40,689 nt of DNA from NCBI GenBank assembly GCA_964402055.1, contig CAYOAV010000012.1:1-40689 (forward strand), read 5' to 3'. Within the stretch, counting starts at the first letter, position 1, and every line of letters begins with the position of its first letter. Positions 31,148 through 39,594 of this stretch are shown here, in pieces. The position numbers and the translations under genes were made by a program. The notes under the pieces are model-generated. The model was not told the origin of the DNA. It saw nothing but the letters and a program-made list of their open reading frames with translations, and searched no databases. The DNA is from UMGS363 sp964402055. GTDB taxonomy: Bacteria; Bacillota; Clostridia; Oscillospirales; Ruminococcaceae.

Positions 31148-31186
31148 GCAGAAGCGGTCTTAAACTACTGCTTCTGCTTTTATTTT
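31148..31186 (+). terminator. Terminator or attenuator between speD and the rest of the polyamine genes
   Basis: GCAGAAGCGGT (31148-31158) pairs over 11 bases (one G-U pair) with ACTGCTTCTGC (31167-31177), followed by TTTTATTTT. There is no clear promoter between it and the next gene 14 bases later, so incomplete termination would set the ratio of SpeD to the downstream enzymes. Confidence 0.75.
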
Positions 31187-31199
31187 AAGGGTAAATAAT

Positions 31200-31871
31200 A
31201 TGATAAATGTGAAACGTATTTTCCTTAACATAGGTATGACGCTTGCTGTCATTGCCGCAGCTTTTCTTATTAGTCAGCTTTATGAAAATTCATTTCTTAT
31301 AAAAACGGACGGAATTGTTATTAGCATTGAAATTTCTGAAAGAGCCTATTATATTGATGAAAATAATAATAAAGAAAATATGATGTCATATCTTGCCGAA
31401 TATACGACTAAAAACGGTACAGTCTACACGGACGATATTATCGGGAGAAATGGCGAATACGAGGTCGGCGATACTGTTAAGATTTTTTACGATAAAAGGC
31501 AGCCGACTTACATAGCCTACCGCACTGATAACATCTTTTTCATAGCGATATTCGGTATTCCTGCGGCGGTGATGATTCTTTTATGCCGCTCTGCTTTTAA
31601 AGGCTACAAGACCGAATACCTCGACAGATACCGCAAAACCGTTATTTTCAGCGTTATAACAGGCTGGATTCCGATTATCTATTTTATATGGTATAAATTT
31701 TTCTTCACTCCGACAGGATATTTTTTACCAGGACTGGGCGAGGCTCTTATGTGCCTTTTGCTCTTCATCGCTGTGCCGCTCATAAATATAATAGTATGGA
31801 TAATTTCTGCGGTAATTTATTGCAAAAAACAAAAGAAAAAAGGAAGTGTTGATAAAAATGGATCAGCATAA
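31200..31871 (+). CDS. DUF3592-like membrane protein in the polyamine cluster
   Basis: A 223-residue membrane protein of unknown function. One N-terminal helix (about 10-28) is followed by an extracytoplasmic beta-rich segment of some 75 residues with the DUF3592 pattern (GIVISIEIS, YLAEYTTKNGTVYTDD, YEVGDTVKIFYDKRQP), then three further helices and a basic tail (CKKQKKKGSVDK). ATG 31200 follows AAGGG at 8 bases. It overlaps the speA gene by 14 bases and so belongs to its operon. Whether it aids polyamine transport or is unrelated cannot be told from sequence. Confidence 0.75.
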   Translation: MINVKRIFLNIGMTLAVIAAAFLISQLYENSFLIKTDGIVISIEISERAYYIDENNNKENMMSYLAEYTTKNGTVYTDDIIGRNGEYEVGDTVKIFYDKRQPTYIAYRTDNIFFIAIFGIPAAVMILLCRSAFKGYKTEYLDRYRKTVIFSVITGWIPIIYFIWYKFFFTPTGYFLPGLGEALMCLLLFIAVPLINIIVWIISAVIYCKKQKKKGSVDKNGSA

Positions 31872-33306
31872 TGCTCCTATATATGAAGCCCTGCTTAAAT
31901 ATCGTGAAGCAAGGGTCGTTCCTTTCGATGTTCCGGGTCATAAGCATGGCAAGGGAAATCCTGCCCTTACGCAGTTCCTCGGCAAGACCTGTATGGAGGT
32001 CGATGTCAACTCGATGAAGCCGCTCGATAACCTTATCCACCCTGTTTCCGTCATTAAGGACGCTGAAACGCTTGCGGCGGAGGCTTTCGGGGCAAGGCAC
32101 TGCTTTTTTATGGTCGGCGGCACAACCTCCGCTGTCCAGACAATGGTACTTTCCGTCTGCAAGGCGGGAGATAAGATAATTATGCCGAGGAACGTTCACA
32201 GAAGTGCGATAAATGCACTTATTTTAAGCGGTGCAATACCTGTTTACGTCAACCCCGGGGTTAATGAACGTCTTGGAATACCTCTCGGTATGAGCGTCAG
32301 GGATGTTGAAAAAGCAATAAAGGAAAATCCCGATGCAAAGGCTGTTCTTGTGAACAATCCGACCTATTATGGCATATGCTCAAATTTAAGAAGCATTGTA
32401 AGGATAGCTCATGAAAATGGAATGGCTGTTCTTGTTGACGAGGCTCACGGAACACATTTCTATTTCGGCGAGGGTATGCCGCTTTCCGCTATGGCGGCAG
32501 GGGCAGACCTTGCGGCTGTTTCTATGCACAAATCGGGCGGCTCTCTTACGCAGAGCAGCTTCCTGCTTGTCGGAAAAAATGCCAAGGTAACTGAAGGTCA
32601 CGTCCGTGCGGTCATTAACATAACCCAGACTACAAGTGCGTCATATCTCCTGCTTTCATCGTTGGATATTTCAAGGCGGAATCTTGCTCTTGACGGTAAA
32701 AATATTGTAAAAAGAGTTGTGGAAACGGCTGATTATGCACGTCAGGAAATCGGTAAAATAGGCGGATATTGTGCATTTTCCGACGCTCTTATCAACGGTG
32801 ACGATATTTATGATTTTGATATGACAAAGCTTTCAGTACATACCCGTGACATTGGACTTGCAGGAATTGAGGTGTACGATAAGCTTCGTGATATTTATGA
32901 TATTCAGATAGAATTCGGCGACATCGGAAATATTCTTGCGTACATTTCCGCTGGTGATATGTGGAAGGACATTGAGCGTCTTGTTGCCGCACTTGCGGAG
33001 ATAAAAAGACGTTTTGCCAAGGATAAATCGGGTATGCTCGACCATGAATACATAAATCCGCAGGTCGTACTCACTCCGCAGGAGGCTTTTTACGGCGATC
33101 AGATCTCCCTGCCGATAGAAAAAAGTGCAGGAAGAGTCAGCGGAGAGTTTGTAATGTGCTACCCACCTGGAATACCAATTATCGCCCCAGGTGAGCTTAT
33201 TACCGAGGATATTCTTGATTACATACGCTATTCCAAAGAGCGTGGCTGTTCTATGACAGGAACAGAAGATATGAATATGGAAAATATCAAGGTAATTAAC
33301 AATTGA
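31858..33306 (+). CDS. speA: Arginine decarboxylase (PLP, Orn/Lys/Arg family)
   Basis: A 482-residue PLP-dependent basic amino acid decarboxylase. It closely resembles Bacillus SpeA along its length: VPFDVPGHKHGKGNP near the start, NVHRSAINALILSGA, VDEAHGTH (193-200) and the PLP-binding Lys225 in SMHKSGGSLTQ. The C-terminal domain ends with FVMCYPPGIPIIAPGE. The presence of speB two genes later indicates arginine, giving agmatine, as the substrate; lysine or ornithine would be the alternatives. ATG 31858 is preferred; GTG 31846 and TTG 31849 upstream are in frame and too close to AAAAAGGAAG or inside it. Confidence 0.93.
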   Translation: MDQHNAPIYEALLKYREARVVPFDVPGHKHGKGNPALTQFLGKTCMEVDVNSMKPLDNLIHPVSVIKDAETLAAEAFGARHCFFMVGGTTSAVQTMVLSVCKAGDKIIMPRNVHRSAINALILSGAIPVYVNPGVNERLGIPLGMSVRDVEKAIKENPDAKAVLVNNPTYYGICSNLRSIVRIAHENGMAVLVDEAHGTHFYFGEGMPLSAMAAGADLAAVSMHKSGGSLTQSSFLLVGKNAKVTEGHVRAVINITQTTSASYLLLSSLDISRRNLALDGKNIVKRVVETADYARQEIGKIGGYCAFSDALINGDDIYDFDMTKLSVHTRDIGLAGIEVYDKLRDIYDIQIEFGDIGNILAYISAGDMWKDIERLVAALAEIKRRFAKDKSGMLDHEYINPQVVLTPQEAFYGDQISLPIEKSAGRVSGEFVMCYPPGIPIIAPGELITEDILDYIRYSKERGCSMTGTEDMNMENIKVINN

Positions 33307-33350
33307 TATTTTGCACGTTGCAAATTTTATTAGGGAAAGGGTGTTTAAGA

Positions 33351-34199
33351 TTGGAGCTTTGGTACAGCGAAATGCACACGGAAAATGTCAAAATGTCCAT
33401 AAGAGTGGACAGGCAGCTTTGCAGTGAACAAAGCGAATTTCAGCGGATAGATGTTTTTGAAAGCCCTGAATTCGGCAGATTCCTTACGCTTGACGGAATT
33501 ATGATGCTGACCGAAAAGGACGAATTTATATATCACGAAATGATTACGCACATACCTATGGCGGCTAACCCGAATATTCAAAGCGTTCTTGTTATAGGAG
33601 CTGGTGACGGCGGCACTATCAGGGAGCTTACGAAATATGACAGCATAAAGCATATTGATATGGTTGAAATTGATGAGAGAGTTGTTGCGGTTTCAAAGGA
33701 ATTTCTGCCGCAGACTGCTTGCAGGCTTGATGACCCGAGAGTTCATATATTTTATGATGACGGCTTGCGTTTTGTCCGCAGGAAGCACAATGAATACGAC
33801 CTTATCATAGTTGACAGCACCGATCCGTTCGGTCCTGGGGAAGGTCTTTTCACAAGCGAATTTTACGGAAACTGCTTTGACGCTCTTACGGAGGACGGCA
33901 TTCTTGTAAATCAGCACGAAAGTCCGTACTATCCCGATGACGCAAAGGCTATGCAGAGGGCTCATAAACGTATAAGGGAGCTTTTCCCGATATGCGGAGT
34001 TTATCAGGCACATATCCCGACATATCCGTCAGGTCATTGGCTTTTCGGGTTCGCTTCAAAGGGTATCGACCCTGTTAAATTCGATGAAAAAGGCTGGAAC
34101 GACCTCGGACTTGACACGAAATACTACAACACGGAGCTTCACAAGGGAGCTTTCGCAATACCGAATTATGTAAAGGAGCTGCTTGAAAATGCTGTCTGA
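33351..34199 (+). CDS. speE: Spermidine synthase
   Basis: A 282-residue aminopropyltransferase that joins decarboxylated S-adenosylmethionine to putrescine. VLVIGAGDGG (80-88) binds the nucleoside, MVEIDE (104-109) is the ribose-binding acidic loop and LIIVDSTDPFGP has the catalytic Asp. The start is TTG 33351, after GAAAGGG at 9 bases; this gives MELWYSEMHTENVKM, which matches Bacillus SpeE from its first residues, while the frame upstream does not. A small perfect hairpin TTTGCA-CGT-TGCAAA (33310-33324) lies just after the speA stop. The gene overlaps speB by 11 bases. Confidence 0.95.
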   Translation: MELWYSEMHTENVKMSIRVDRQLCSEQSEFQRIDVFESPEFGRFLTLDGIMMLTEKDEFIYHEMITHIPMAANPNIQSVLVIGAGDGGTIRELTKYDSIKHIDMVEIDERVVAVSKEFLPQTACRLDDPRVHIFYDDGLRFVRRKHNEYDLIIVDSTDPFGPGEGLFTSEFYGNCFDALTEDGILVNQHESPYYPDDAKAMQRAHKRIRELFPICGVYQAHIPTYPSGHWLFGFASKGIDPVKFDEKGWNDLGLDTKYYNTELHKGAFAIPNYVKELLENAV

Positions 34200-35034
34200 A
34201 AGAAACGCTTTTATTGCTTGTGACGGAGAATATGAAAAATCCGATATAGTTATTTTCGGAGCCCCGTTCGACAGCACTACTTCATACCGCCCAGGAACAC
34301 GCTTCGGGGCAAAGGCTATCCGTCAGGAAAGCTACGGAATCGAAACCTACTCGCCCTATCAGGACAAGGATCTGACCGACTACACCTACTATGACGCAGG
34401 CGATATTGAGCTTTGCATAGGTTCATCGGAAAAGGCTCTTGACCAGATAACAGAGCTTACAAGAGAGATACTTTCAGATGGAAAAATGCCGCTTATGCTC
34501 GGAGGAGAGCATCTTGTAACGCTCGGTGCGGTAAGGGCTGTCAAGGAAAAATATGATGAGCTTTATATAGTTCAGTTTGATGCTCATGCCGATTTGAGAG
34601 ATGATTATCTCGGAGTGAAAAATTCCCATGCCTGCGTTATGCGCCGCTGTTATGAGCTTGTCGGCGAAAAGCATATTTATCAGCATGGTATCAGAAGCGG
34701 CGAACGTGAGGAATTTGCCTTTGCAAAAAATCACACGGTTATGAATCCGTTCAATCTTGATGGAATCGACAAAATGGTCGATGGGCTTATGGGAAAAAAT
34801 GTATATCTTACGATAGATATGGATGTGCTTGACCCATCGGAATTTCCCGGAACAGGCACTCCCGAAGCAGGAGGAGTTCATTATACGGAGCTTCTTGCCG
34901 CAATTATGAAAATGAAAAAGCTCAACATAGTCGGTGCGGATATGAACGAGCTTTCACCGCCGTATGACCCGAGCGGAATATCGACAGCACTTTGCTGTAA
35001 GCTTCTTCGTGAGCTGCTACTTATGCTGTCCTGA
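34189..35034 (+). CDS. speB: Agmatinase
   Basis: A 281-residue manganese ureohydrolase that splits agmatine to putrescine and urea. All metal ligands are visible: H108 (GGEHLVTLG), D131, H133 and D135 (FDAHADLR), D210 and D212 (IDMDVLDPS). SHACVMRR and GTGTPEAGG further support the family. With speA it provides putrescine for spermidine synthase, completing arginine to spermidine with speD. Starts at ATG 34189 after AAAGGAG inside speE. A CLC transporter gene follows 13 bases downstream. Confidence 0.95.
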   Translation: MLSERNAFIACDGEYEKSDIVIFGAPFDSTTSYRPGTRFGAKAIRQESYGIETYSPYQDKDLTDYTYYDAGDIELCIGSSEKALDQITELTREILSDGKMPLMLGGEHLVTLGAVRAVKEKYDELYIVQFDAHADLRDDYLGVKNSHACVMRRCYELVGEKHIYQHGIRSGEREEFAFAKNHTVMNPFNLDGIDKMVDGLMGKNVYLTIDMDVLDPSEFPGTGTPEAGGVHYTELLAAIMKMKKLNIVGADMNELSPPYDPSGISTALCCKLLRELLLMLS

Positions 35035-35047
35035 ATCTGGAGAGAAT

Positions 35048-36334
35048 ATGGAAAAAAACAGAAAAGAAAAAATAAGCTTCAAACAAATTATGACCGAAAC
35101 GGATTACGGAAAGGTCGCTCTTTCCTTTGCGAAATGGTTCTTTCCGTCAATTGCAGTCGGAATTTCAGTCGGAGCTGTCGGAGCATTGTTCGGAAAGGCT
35201 CTTTCCTTTGCAACAGAATTCCGTTCGGCACACACCTTTATGGTTTTTCTGCTTCCGATAGCAGGCTTACTGCTTGTTTTCCTTTATAATATCACAAATA
35301 TGAAGGATGACAAAGGCACAAATACGATAATTCTTGCCGCAAGAGGAAAATCTGATGTAAAATTCCGTCAGGCACCGCTCATTTTCATTGCAACGTTTAT
35401 CACCCACCTTTTCGGAGGCTCGGCAGGACGTGAGGGAGCGGCTTTACAGATAGGCGGAGCTTTCGTTTCACCGCTGAAAAGGCTTTTTAACCTTGACGAT
35501 AAGGACGGCTCTATACTTATAATGTGCGGTATGAGTGCAGGATTTGCGGCATTGTTCGGAACACCTGTTGCCTCGGCTGTTTTTGCGGTAGAAGTAACGA
35601 TCGTTGCTGCCGCTCAGTATTCCGCACTTGTTCCCTGCATTTTATCGGGAGTAATTTCCTGCATAACCTCACAGGCACTCGGTTCGGAGGCTGAAAGCTT
35701 CATTGTAACGGGTATACCGAAGCTTTCAGCGGATAATTCGGCTTCGCTCATATTCGTTATCATACTTGGGATTGCCTGTGCGTTAGTGAGCGTTGTTTTT
35801 TGCCATGCTATGCATAAAACGAGTGAAATATATTCGAAATATATCGGAAACGCTTATATAAAAATCGCTGTAGGCGGTATTCTTGTTGCGGTGCTTACAG
35901 TTCTGCTCGGAACTACCGATTACAACGGTGCGGGAATGGACGTTATAAAGCGTGCTTTCGCTGGCGATGCTGACCCGATGGCTTTTCTGCTGAAAATCGT
36001 GTTTACGGCACTTACTCTCGGCTGTGGCTTCAAGGGCGGCGAAATCGTTCCAACATTTTTCGTTGGTGCGACCTTTGGATGCACCTTTGGCGGTCTGCTT
36101 GGACTTGATCCGTCATTCGGAGCGGCTATTGGTCTTATTTCGGTATTCTGCGGCGTGACGAACTGTCCGTTCGCTTCAATTATTCTTAGCTGTGAGCTTT
36201 TCGGAATGAGCGGACTGCCCTATTATGCTGTTGCTATATCGCTCAGCTATATGCTCTCGGGCTACTGCGGACTTTACAGCACACAGAAATTCAATCAATC
36301 AAAGGCTAAGCCTGTTAAAATGGAAAACAAGTGA
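35048..36334 (+). CDS. CLC family anion transporter, fluoride-exporter-like
   Basis: A 428-residue CLC transporter with about 10 or more membrane helices. The gating region reads FGGSAGREGAALQIGG with gating Glu129; the helix D motif is KGTN (89-92) in place of the GSGIP of chloride carriers, and GGEIVPTFFVGATFG stands for GxFxP. The THLFGGSAGREG context and the altered helix D motif resemble bacterial CLC-F fluoride/proton antiporters, but I cannot run a tree to prove it. ATG 35048 follows GGAG; an ORF start at 34964 is within speB. I saw no fluoride riboswitch near it. It is cotranscribed with the polyamine genes, a surprising place for it. Confidence 0.82.
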   Translation: MEKNRKEKISFKQIMTETDYGKVALSFAKWFFPSIAVGISVGAVGALFGKALSFATEFRSAHTFMVFLLPIAGLLLVFLYNITNMKDDKGTNTIILAARGKSDVKFRQAPLIFIATFITHLFGGSAGREGAALQIGGAFVSPLKRLFNLDDKDGSILIMCGMSAGFAALFGTPVASAVFAVEVTIVAAAQYSALVPCILSGVISCITSQALGSEAESFIVTGIPKLSADNSASLIFVIILGIACALVSVVFCHAMHKTSEIYSKYIGNAYIKIAVGGILVAVLTVLLGTTDYNGAGMDVIKRAFAGDADPMAFLLKIVFTALTLGCGFKGGEIVPTFFVGATFGCTFGGLLGLDPSFGAAIGLISVFCGVTNCPFASIILSCELFGMSGLPYYAVAISLSYMLSGYCGLYSTQKFNQSKAKPVKMENK

Positions 36335-36353
36335 TCGGGAAAGGAGCTTTTTT

Positions 36354-36728
36354 ATGGCTAAACTACGAAGATCGGGTGAGGATTACCTTGAAACTATTCT
36401 TATTCTTTCCGAAAGGGACGATGTAAGATCGATTGATATTGCCCATGAAATGGAGCTTTCCAAGCCGAGCGTTTCAAGGGCGGTGGGACTTCTCAAGGAG
36501 GGCGGCTTTATCACCGTTGACAAGAATGGCTATATCACTCTCACAGACGAGGGAAAACGTCAGGCACAGCGTGTTTATGAGCGTCATAAAATCCTGACGG
36601 AATGGCTTGTCGGAATCGGCGTTGAGGAAAAACAGGCGGCGGAAAACGCTTGCCGTCTTGAACACGATTTCAGCGATGAGGTTTTTGAAAAGCTGAAAGC
36701 AAGCCTTGAAAAAGAAAACAACAATTAA
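36354..36728 (+). CDS. DtxR/MntR family metal-dependent regulator
   Basis: A 124-residue metalloregulator: winged helix at 1-70 (SGEDYLETILILSE, LSKPSVSRAVGLLKEGGFI) and a dimerisation/metal domain at 71-120. There is no C-terminal SH3-like domain, as in MntR. Aligned ligands are Asp10 and Glu13, His78, Cys100, Glu103 and His104. Asp10 matches MntR (Asp8), whereas Cys100 matches DtxR (Cys102) where MntR has Glu99, so the metal selectivity could be Mn or Fe. ATG 36354 follows AAAGGAG and lies 19 bases after the CLC gene. It is the last gene of this transcript; no metal transporter is nearby. Confidence 0.87.
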   Translation: MAKLRRSGEDYLETILILSERDDVRSIDIAHEMELSKPSVSRAVGLLKEGGFITVDKNGYITLTDEGKRQAQRVYERHKILTEWLVGIGVEEKQAAENACRLEHDFSDEVFEKLKASLEKENNN

Positions 36729-36763
36729 TTTACATTACCGTAAAAAAAAATAACATATCGGTA

Positions 36764-36792
36764 TTGACAAAACTTTAACAATGTGGTATGAT
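36764..36792 (+). promoter_or_regulatory. adhE promoter overlapped by a Rex-like operator
   Basis: Perfect TTGACA (36764-36769), 17-base spacer and TATGAT (36787-36792). The 18 bases 36764-36781 read TTGACAA-AACT-TTAACAA and match the Rex consensus TTGTTAA-N4-TTAACAA with the right half exact and two mismatches in the left half. Rex is the NADH-sensing repressor of fermentation genes in Firmicutes, so binding would block the -35 box when NADH is low. Confidence 0.7.
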
Positions 36793-36876
36793 TAATGTAG
36801 GTTATTTTCCGTGCGGAGAATAATCGTTAAAACGCCCAAAATATATTATAATAAATTAATCGGGAGGAAATTTCAA

Positions 36877-39516
36877 ATGGCAGAAAAGAAAACTACCGCA
36901 GCCGCTGAAGCACCCAAGGTTGAAACCGCTGATATGATCAACGGCCTTGTTGCTAACGCAAAGAAGGCTCTTGAAGAATTCATGAAGCTTGATCAGGCAC
37001 AGGTTGACAAGATCACAGAGGCAATGGCTCTTGCAGGTCTTTCCGCACAGAGTGAGCTTGCTAAGATGGCTATCGAGGAAACAGGCAGAGGTATCTACGA
37101 GGATAAGGTTACAAAGAATATCTTCTCCACAGAGTACATCTGGCACTCCATCAAGCACGAAAAGACTGTTGGTATCATCGAGGACAACATCGATGAAAGC
37201 TATGTTGAGGTTGCTGAACCTCTCGGAATCGTTTGCGGTGTTACACCTACAACTAACCCGACTTCCACAACAATGTTCAAGTCTATCATCTGTATGAAGA
37301 CCAGAAACCCGATCATCTTCGGCTTCCATCCATCTGCACAGCAGTGTTCAAAGAAGGCAGCAGAGATCGTTCGTGACGCTGCTATCAAGGCTGGTGCTCC
37401 TGAAAACTGCATTCAGTGGATCGAATATCCTTCCATTGAGGCTACAGGTCTTCTTATGAATCACCCTGACGTTGCTACTATCCTTGCAACAGGCGGTCCT
37501 GGAATGGTTAAGGCTGCTTACTCCGCTGGTAAGCCTGCACTCGGCGTAGGCCCTGGTAATACTCCTTGCTACATTGAAAAGACTGCTAATGTTAAGCAGG
37601 CTGTAAATGACCTTGTTCTTTCCAAGGCATTCGATAACGGTATGATCTGTGCTTCAGAGCAGGCCGCTATCATTGATCAGGAAATCTATGATGAGGCTGT
37701 TGGCTTCATGAAGTATCATGGCTGCTACTTCGCAACTCCTGATGAAGTAAAGAAGATTCAGGATACAATCATCGATACTGAAAAGATGGCTGTACGTCCT
37801 TGGGTTGTTGGTCAGTATCCTTGGCAGATCGCTGAAAAGGCTGGTATCACAATCCCCAAGGAGACTAAGGTTCTCTGCGTAGAGATCGGCGGTACTGACG
37901 CTAACAAGTATCCTCTCGCACTCGAGAAGCTCTCCCCTGTTCTTGCAATTGTTAAATCTGACACTCGTGACCACGCATTTGAGCTTTGTAAGGAAATGCT
38001 CAAGCACGGTGCTGGTCATACTGCTGTTATTCATACATCTGACGATGAGCTTGCTGATCTTTACGGTGAATCCATGAACGCAAGCCGTATCGTAGTAAAC
38101 TCCCCTGCATCATTCGGTGCTATCGGTGACGTTTACAACTCCATGGCTCCTTCTCTTACGCTTGGCTGCGGCTCTTATGGTAAGAACTCCGTTTCCGAGA
38201 ACGTAACTGCTAAGAACCTTATCAACGTTAAGAAGGTTGCTAAGAGAAGACTTAATATGCAGTGGTTCAAGGTTCCTGAAAAGATCTATTTTGAACCAGG
38301 TGCTGTTCAGTATCTTGCTAAGATGCCTGAAATCCACAGAGTTATGATCGTAGCTGACCCTGGAATGGTACAGTTCGGTTATGTTGACAGACTTACATAT
38401 CAGCTCAATAAGAACGAAAATCACCCTGTTATCGAAATCTTCAGCGAGGTTGAGCCTGATCCTGACCTCACAACTGTTCGTAAGGGTACTGCTGTAATGA
38501 ACTCCTTCCAGCCTGACTGCATCGTTGCTATCGGTGGTGGTTCTGCAATGGACGCTGCTAAGGCAATGTGGCTCTTCTATGAGAACCCAGACGCTGACTT
38601 CGTTGGCATGGCTCAGAAGTTCATGGATATCCGTAAGAGAGTTTATAAGTTCCCGAAGATGGGTAAGAAGGCTAAGCTTGTCTGCGTTCCTACAACATCT
38701 GGTACAGGTTCTGAAGTTACTTCGTTCGCTGTTATCTCCGATAAGTCCAAGAATATGAAGTATCCTCTTGCTGACTATGAGCTTACTCCTGATATTGCTA
38801 TCGTTGATCCTGAGTTCGTTTACACTGTTCCTAAGGCTTCAACAGCATTTACAGGTCTTGACGTTCTCACTCACGCTATTGAGGCTTACGTTTCAGTTCT
38901 TGCAACTGACTATACTGACGCTCTTGCTCTCCACGCTATCAAGCTTGTATTCGAGTATCTCCCTGAATCCTACAAGACTGCTGATAAGCTCGCAAGAGAG
39001 AAGATGCACAATGCTTCCTGTATCGCAGGTATGGCATTCACAAACGCATTCCTCGGTGTAAACCACTCCCTCGCTCATAAGCTCGGTGGTGAGTTCCACA
39101 TTCCTCACGGACTTGCAAACGCTTACCTCCTCCCACACGTTATCGAATACAATGGTCAGCAGACACCTACAAAGTTCGCTGCATGGCCTAAGTACGATCA
39201 CTACATCGCACCTGAGCGTTACGCTGAAATTGCTAAGCTCATGGGCTTCGTTTCCAAGGACGCTACTGTTGAGCAGGGTGTAAAGGCACTTGCTGACGCT
39301 GTAAGAAAGCTTATGACAGAGGTTAATATTCCTCTCTCTATTTCCGAGGCTGGCAAGAACGATACAAGATCCTACATTGATCCTAAGGTTTATGAGGACG
39401 CTATCGAAATGCTCGCATACAAGGCATTCGATGACCAGTGTACCACTGCTAACCCAAGACTCCCAAGAATCAATGAGCTTAAGGAACTTCTCAGACTTGC
39501 TTACTACGGCAAATAA
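36877..39516 (+). CDS. adhE: Bifunctional acetaldehyde-CoA/alcohol dehydrogenase
   Basis: An 879-residue fusion enzyme that reduces acetyl-CoA to acetaldehyde and then ethanol, regenerating NAD. Residues 20-450 are the aldehyde dehydrogenase part with catalytic Cys258 (NGMICASEQ). Residues 460-879 are the iron alcohol dehydrogenase with GGGSAMDAAK, PTTSGTGSEVTSF and the metal-binding HAIEAY, NHSLAHKLGG and HIPHGLANA. The first 20 residues are an Ala/Lys-rich extension. Codon use differs clearly from neighbours (mostly AAG, GCT, GAA, CTT/CTC; few AAA), a sign of very high expression. ATG 36877 follows GGGAGGAAA; the leader is about 78 nt. It stands alone between a promoter and a terminator. 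Oligomers called spirosomes are known for the family. Confidence 0.98.
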   Translation: MAEKKTTAAAEAPKVETADMINGLVANAKKALEEFMKLDQAQVDKITEAMALAGLSAQSELAKMAIEETGRGIYEDKVTKNIFSTEYIWHSIKHEKTVGIIEDNIDESYVEVAEPLGIVCGVTPTTNPTSTTMFKSIICMKTRNPIIFGFHPSAQQCSKKAAEIVRDAAIKAGAPENCIQWIEYPSIEATGLLMNHPDVATILATGGPGMVKAAYSAGKPALGVGPGNTPCYIEKTANVKQAVNDLVLSKAFDNGMICASEQAAIIDQEIYDEAVGFMKYHGCYFATPDEVKKIQDTIIDTEKMAVRPWVVGQYPWQIAEKAGITIPKETKVLCVEIGGTDANKYPLALEKLSPVLAIVKSDTRDHAFELCKEMLKHGAGHTAVIHTSDDELADLYGESMNASRIVVNSPASFGAIGDVYNSMAPSLTLGCGSYGKNSVSENVTAKNLINVKKVAKRRLNMQWFKVPEKIYFEPGAVQYLAKMPEIHRVMIVADPGMVQFGYVDRLTYQLNKNENHPVIEIFSEVEPDPDLTTVRKGTAVMNSFQPDCIVAIGGGSAMDAAKAMWLFYENPDADFVGMAQKFMDIRKRVYKFPKMGKKAKLVCVPTTSGTGSEVTSFAVISDKSKNMKYPLADYELTPDIAIVDPEFVYTVPKASTAFTGLDVLTHAIEAYVSVLATDYTDALALHAIKLVFEYLPESYKTADKLAREKMHNASCIAGMAFTNAFLGVNHSLAHKLGGEFHIPHGLANAYLLPHVIEYNGQQTPTKFAAWPKYDHYIAPERYAEIAKLMGFVSKDATVEQGVKALADAVRKLMTEVNIPLSISEAGKNDTRSYIDPKVYEDAIEMLAYKAFDDQCTTANPRLPRINELKELLRLAYYGK

Positions 39517-39543
39517 TCCCGAAGCAAAATTTGCATAAAATAT

Positions 39544-39579
39544 ATCCACCCTTGATTTTTAATCGGGGTGGATTTTTTT
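39544..39579 (+). terminator. Terminator of adhE
   Basis: ATCCACCC (39544-39551) pairs with GGGTGGAT (39566-39573), followed by a run of T (39573-39579). Confidence 0.9.
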
Positions 39580-39594
39580 AAAGGATATTAAATT

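Noticed and set aside
34960..35050. A fluoride riboswitch for the CLC transporter.
   Set aside because: Only 13 bases separate speB from the CLC gene and I saw no matching fold within speB.
38893..39549. A 218-codon open frame on the minus strand inside adhE, and other long antisense frames there.
   Set aside because: The strong codon bias of adhE leaves few stops in other frames. No ribosome binding site or recognisable protein is seen.
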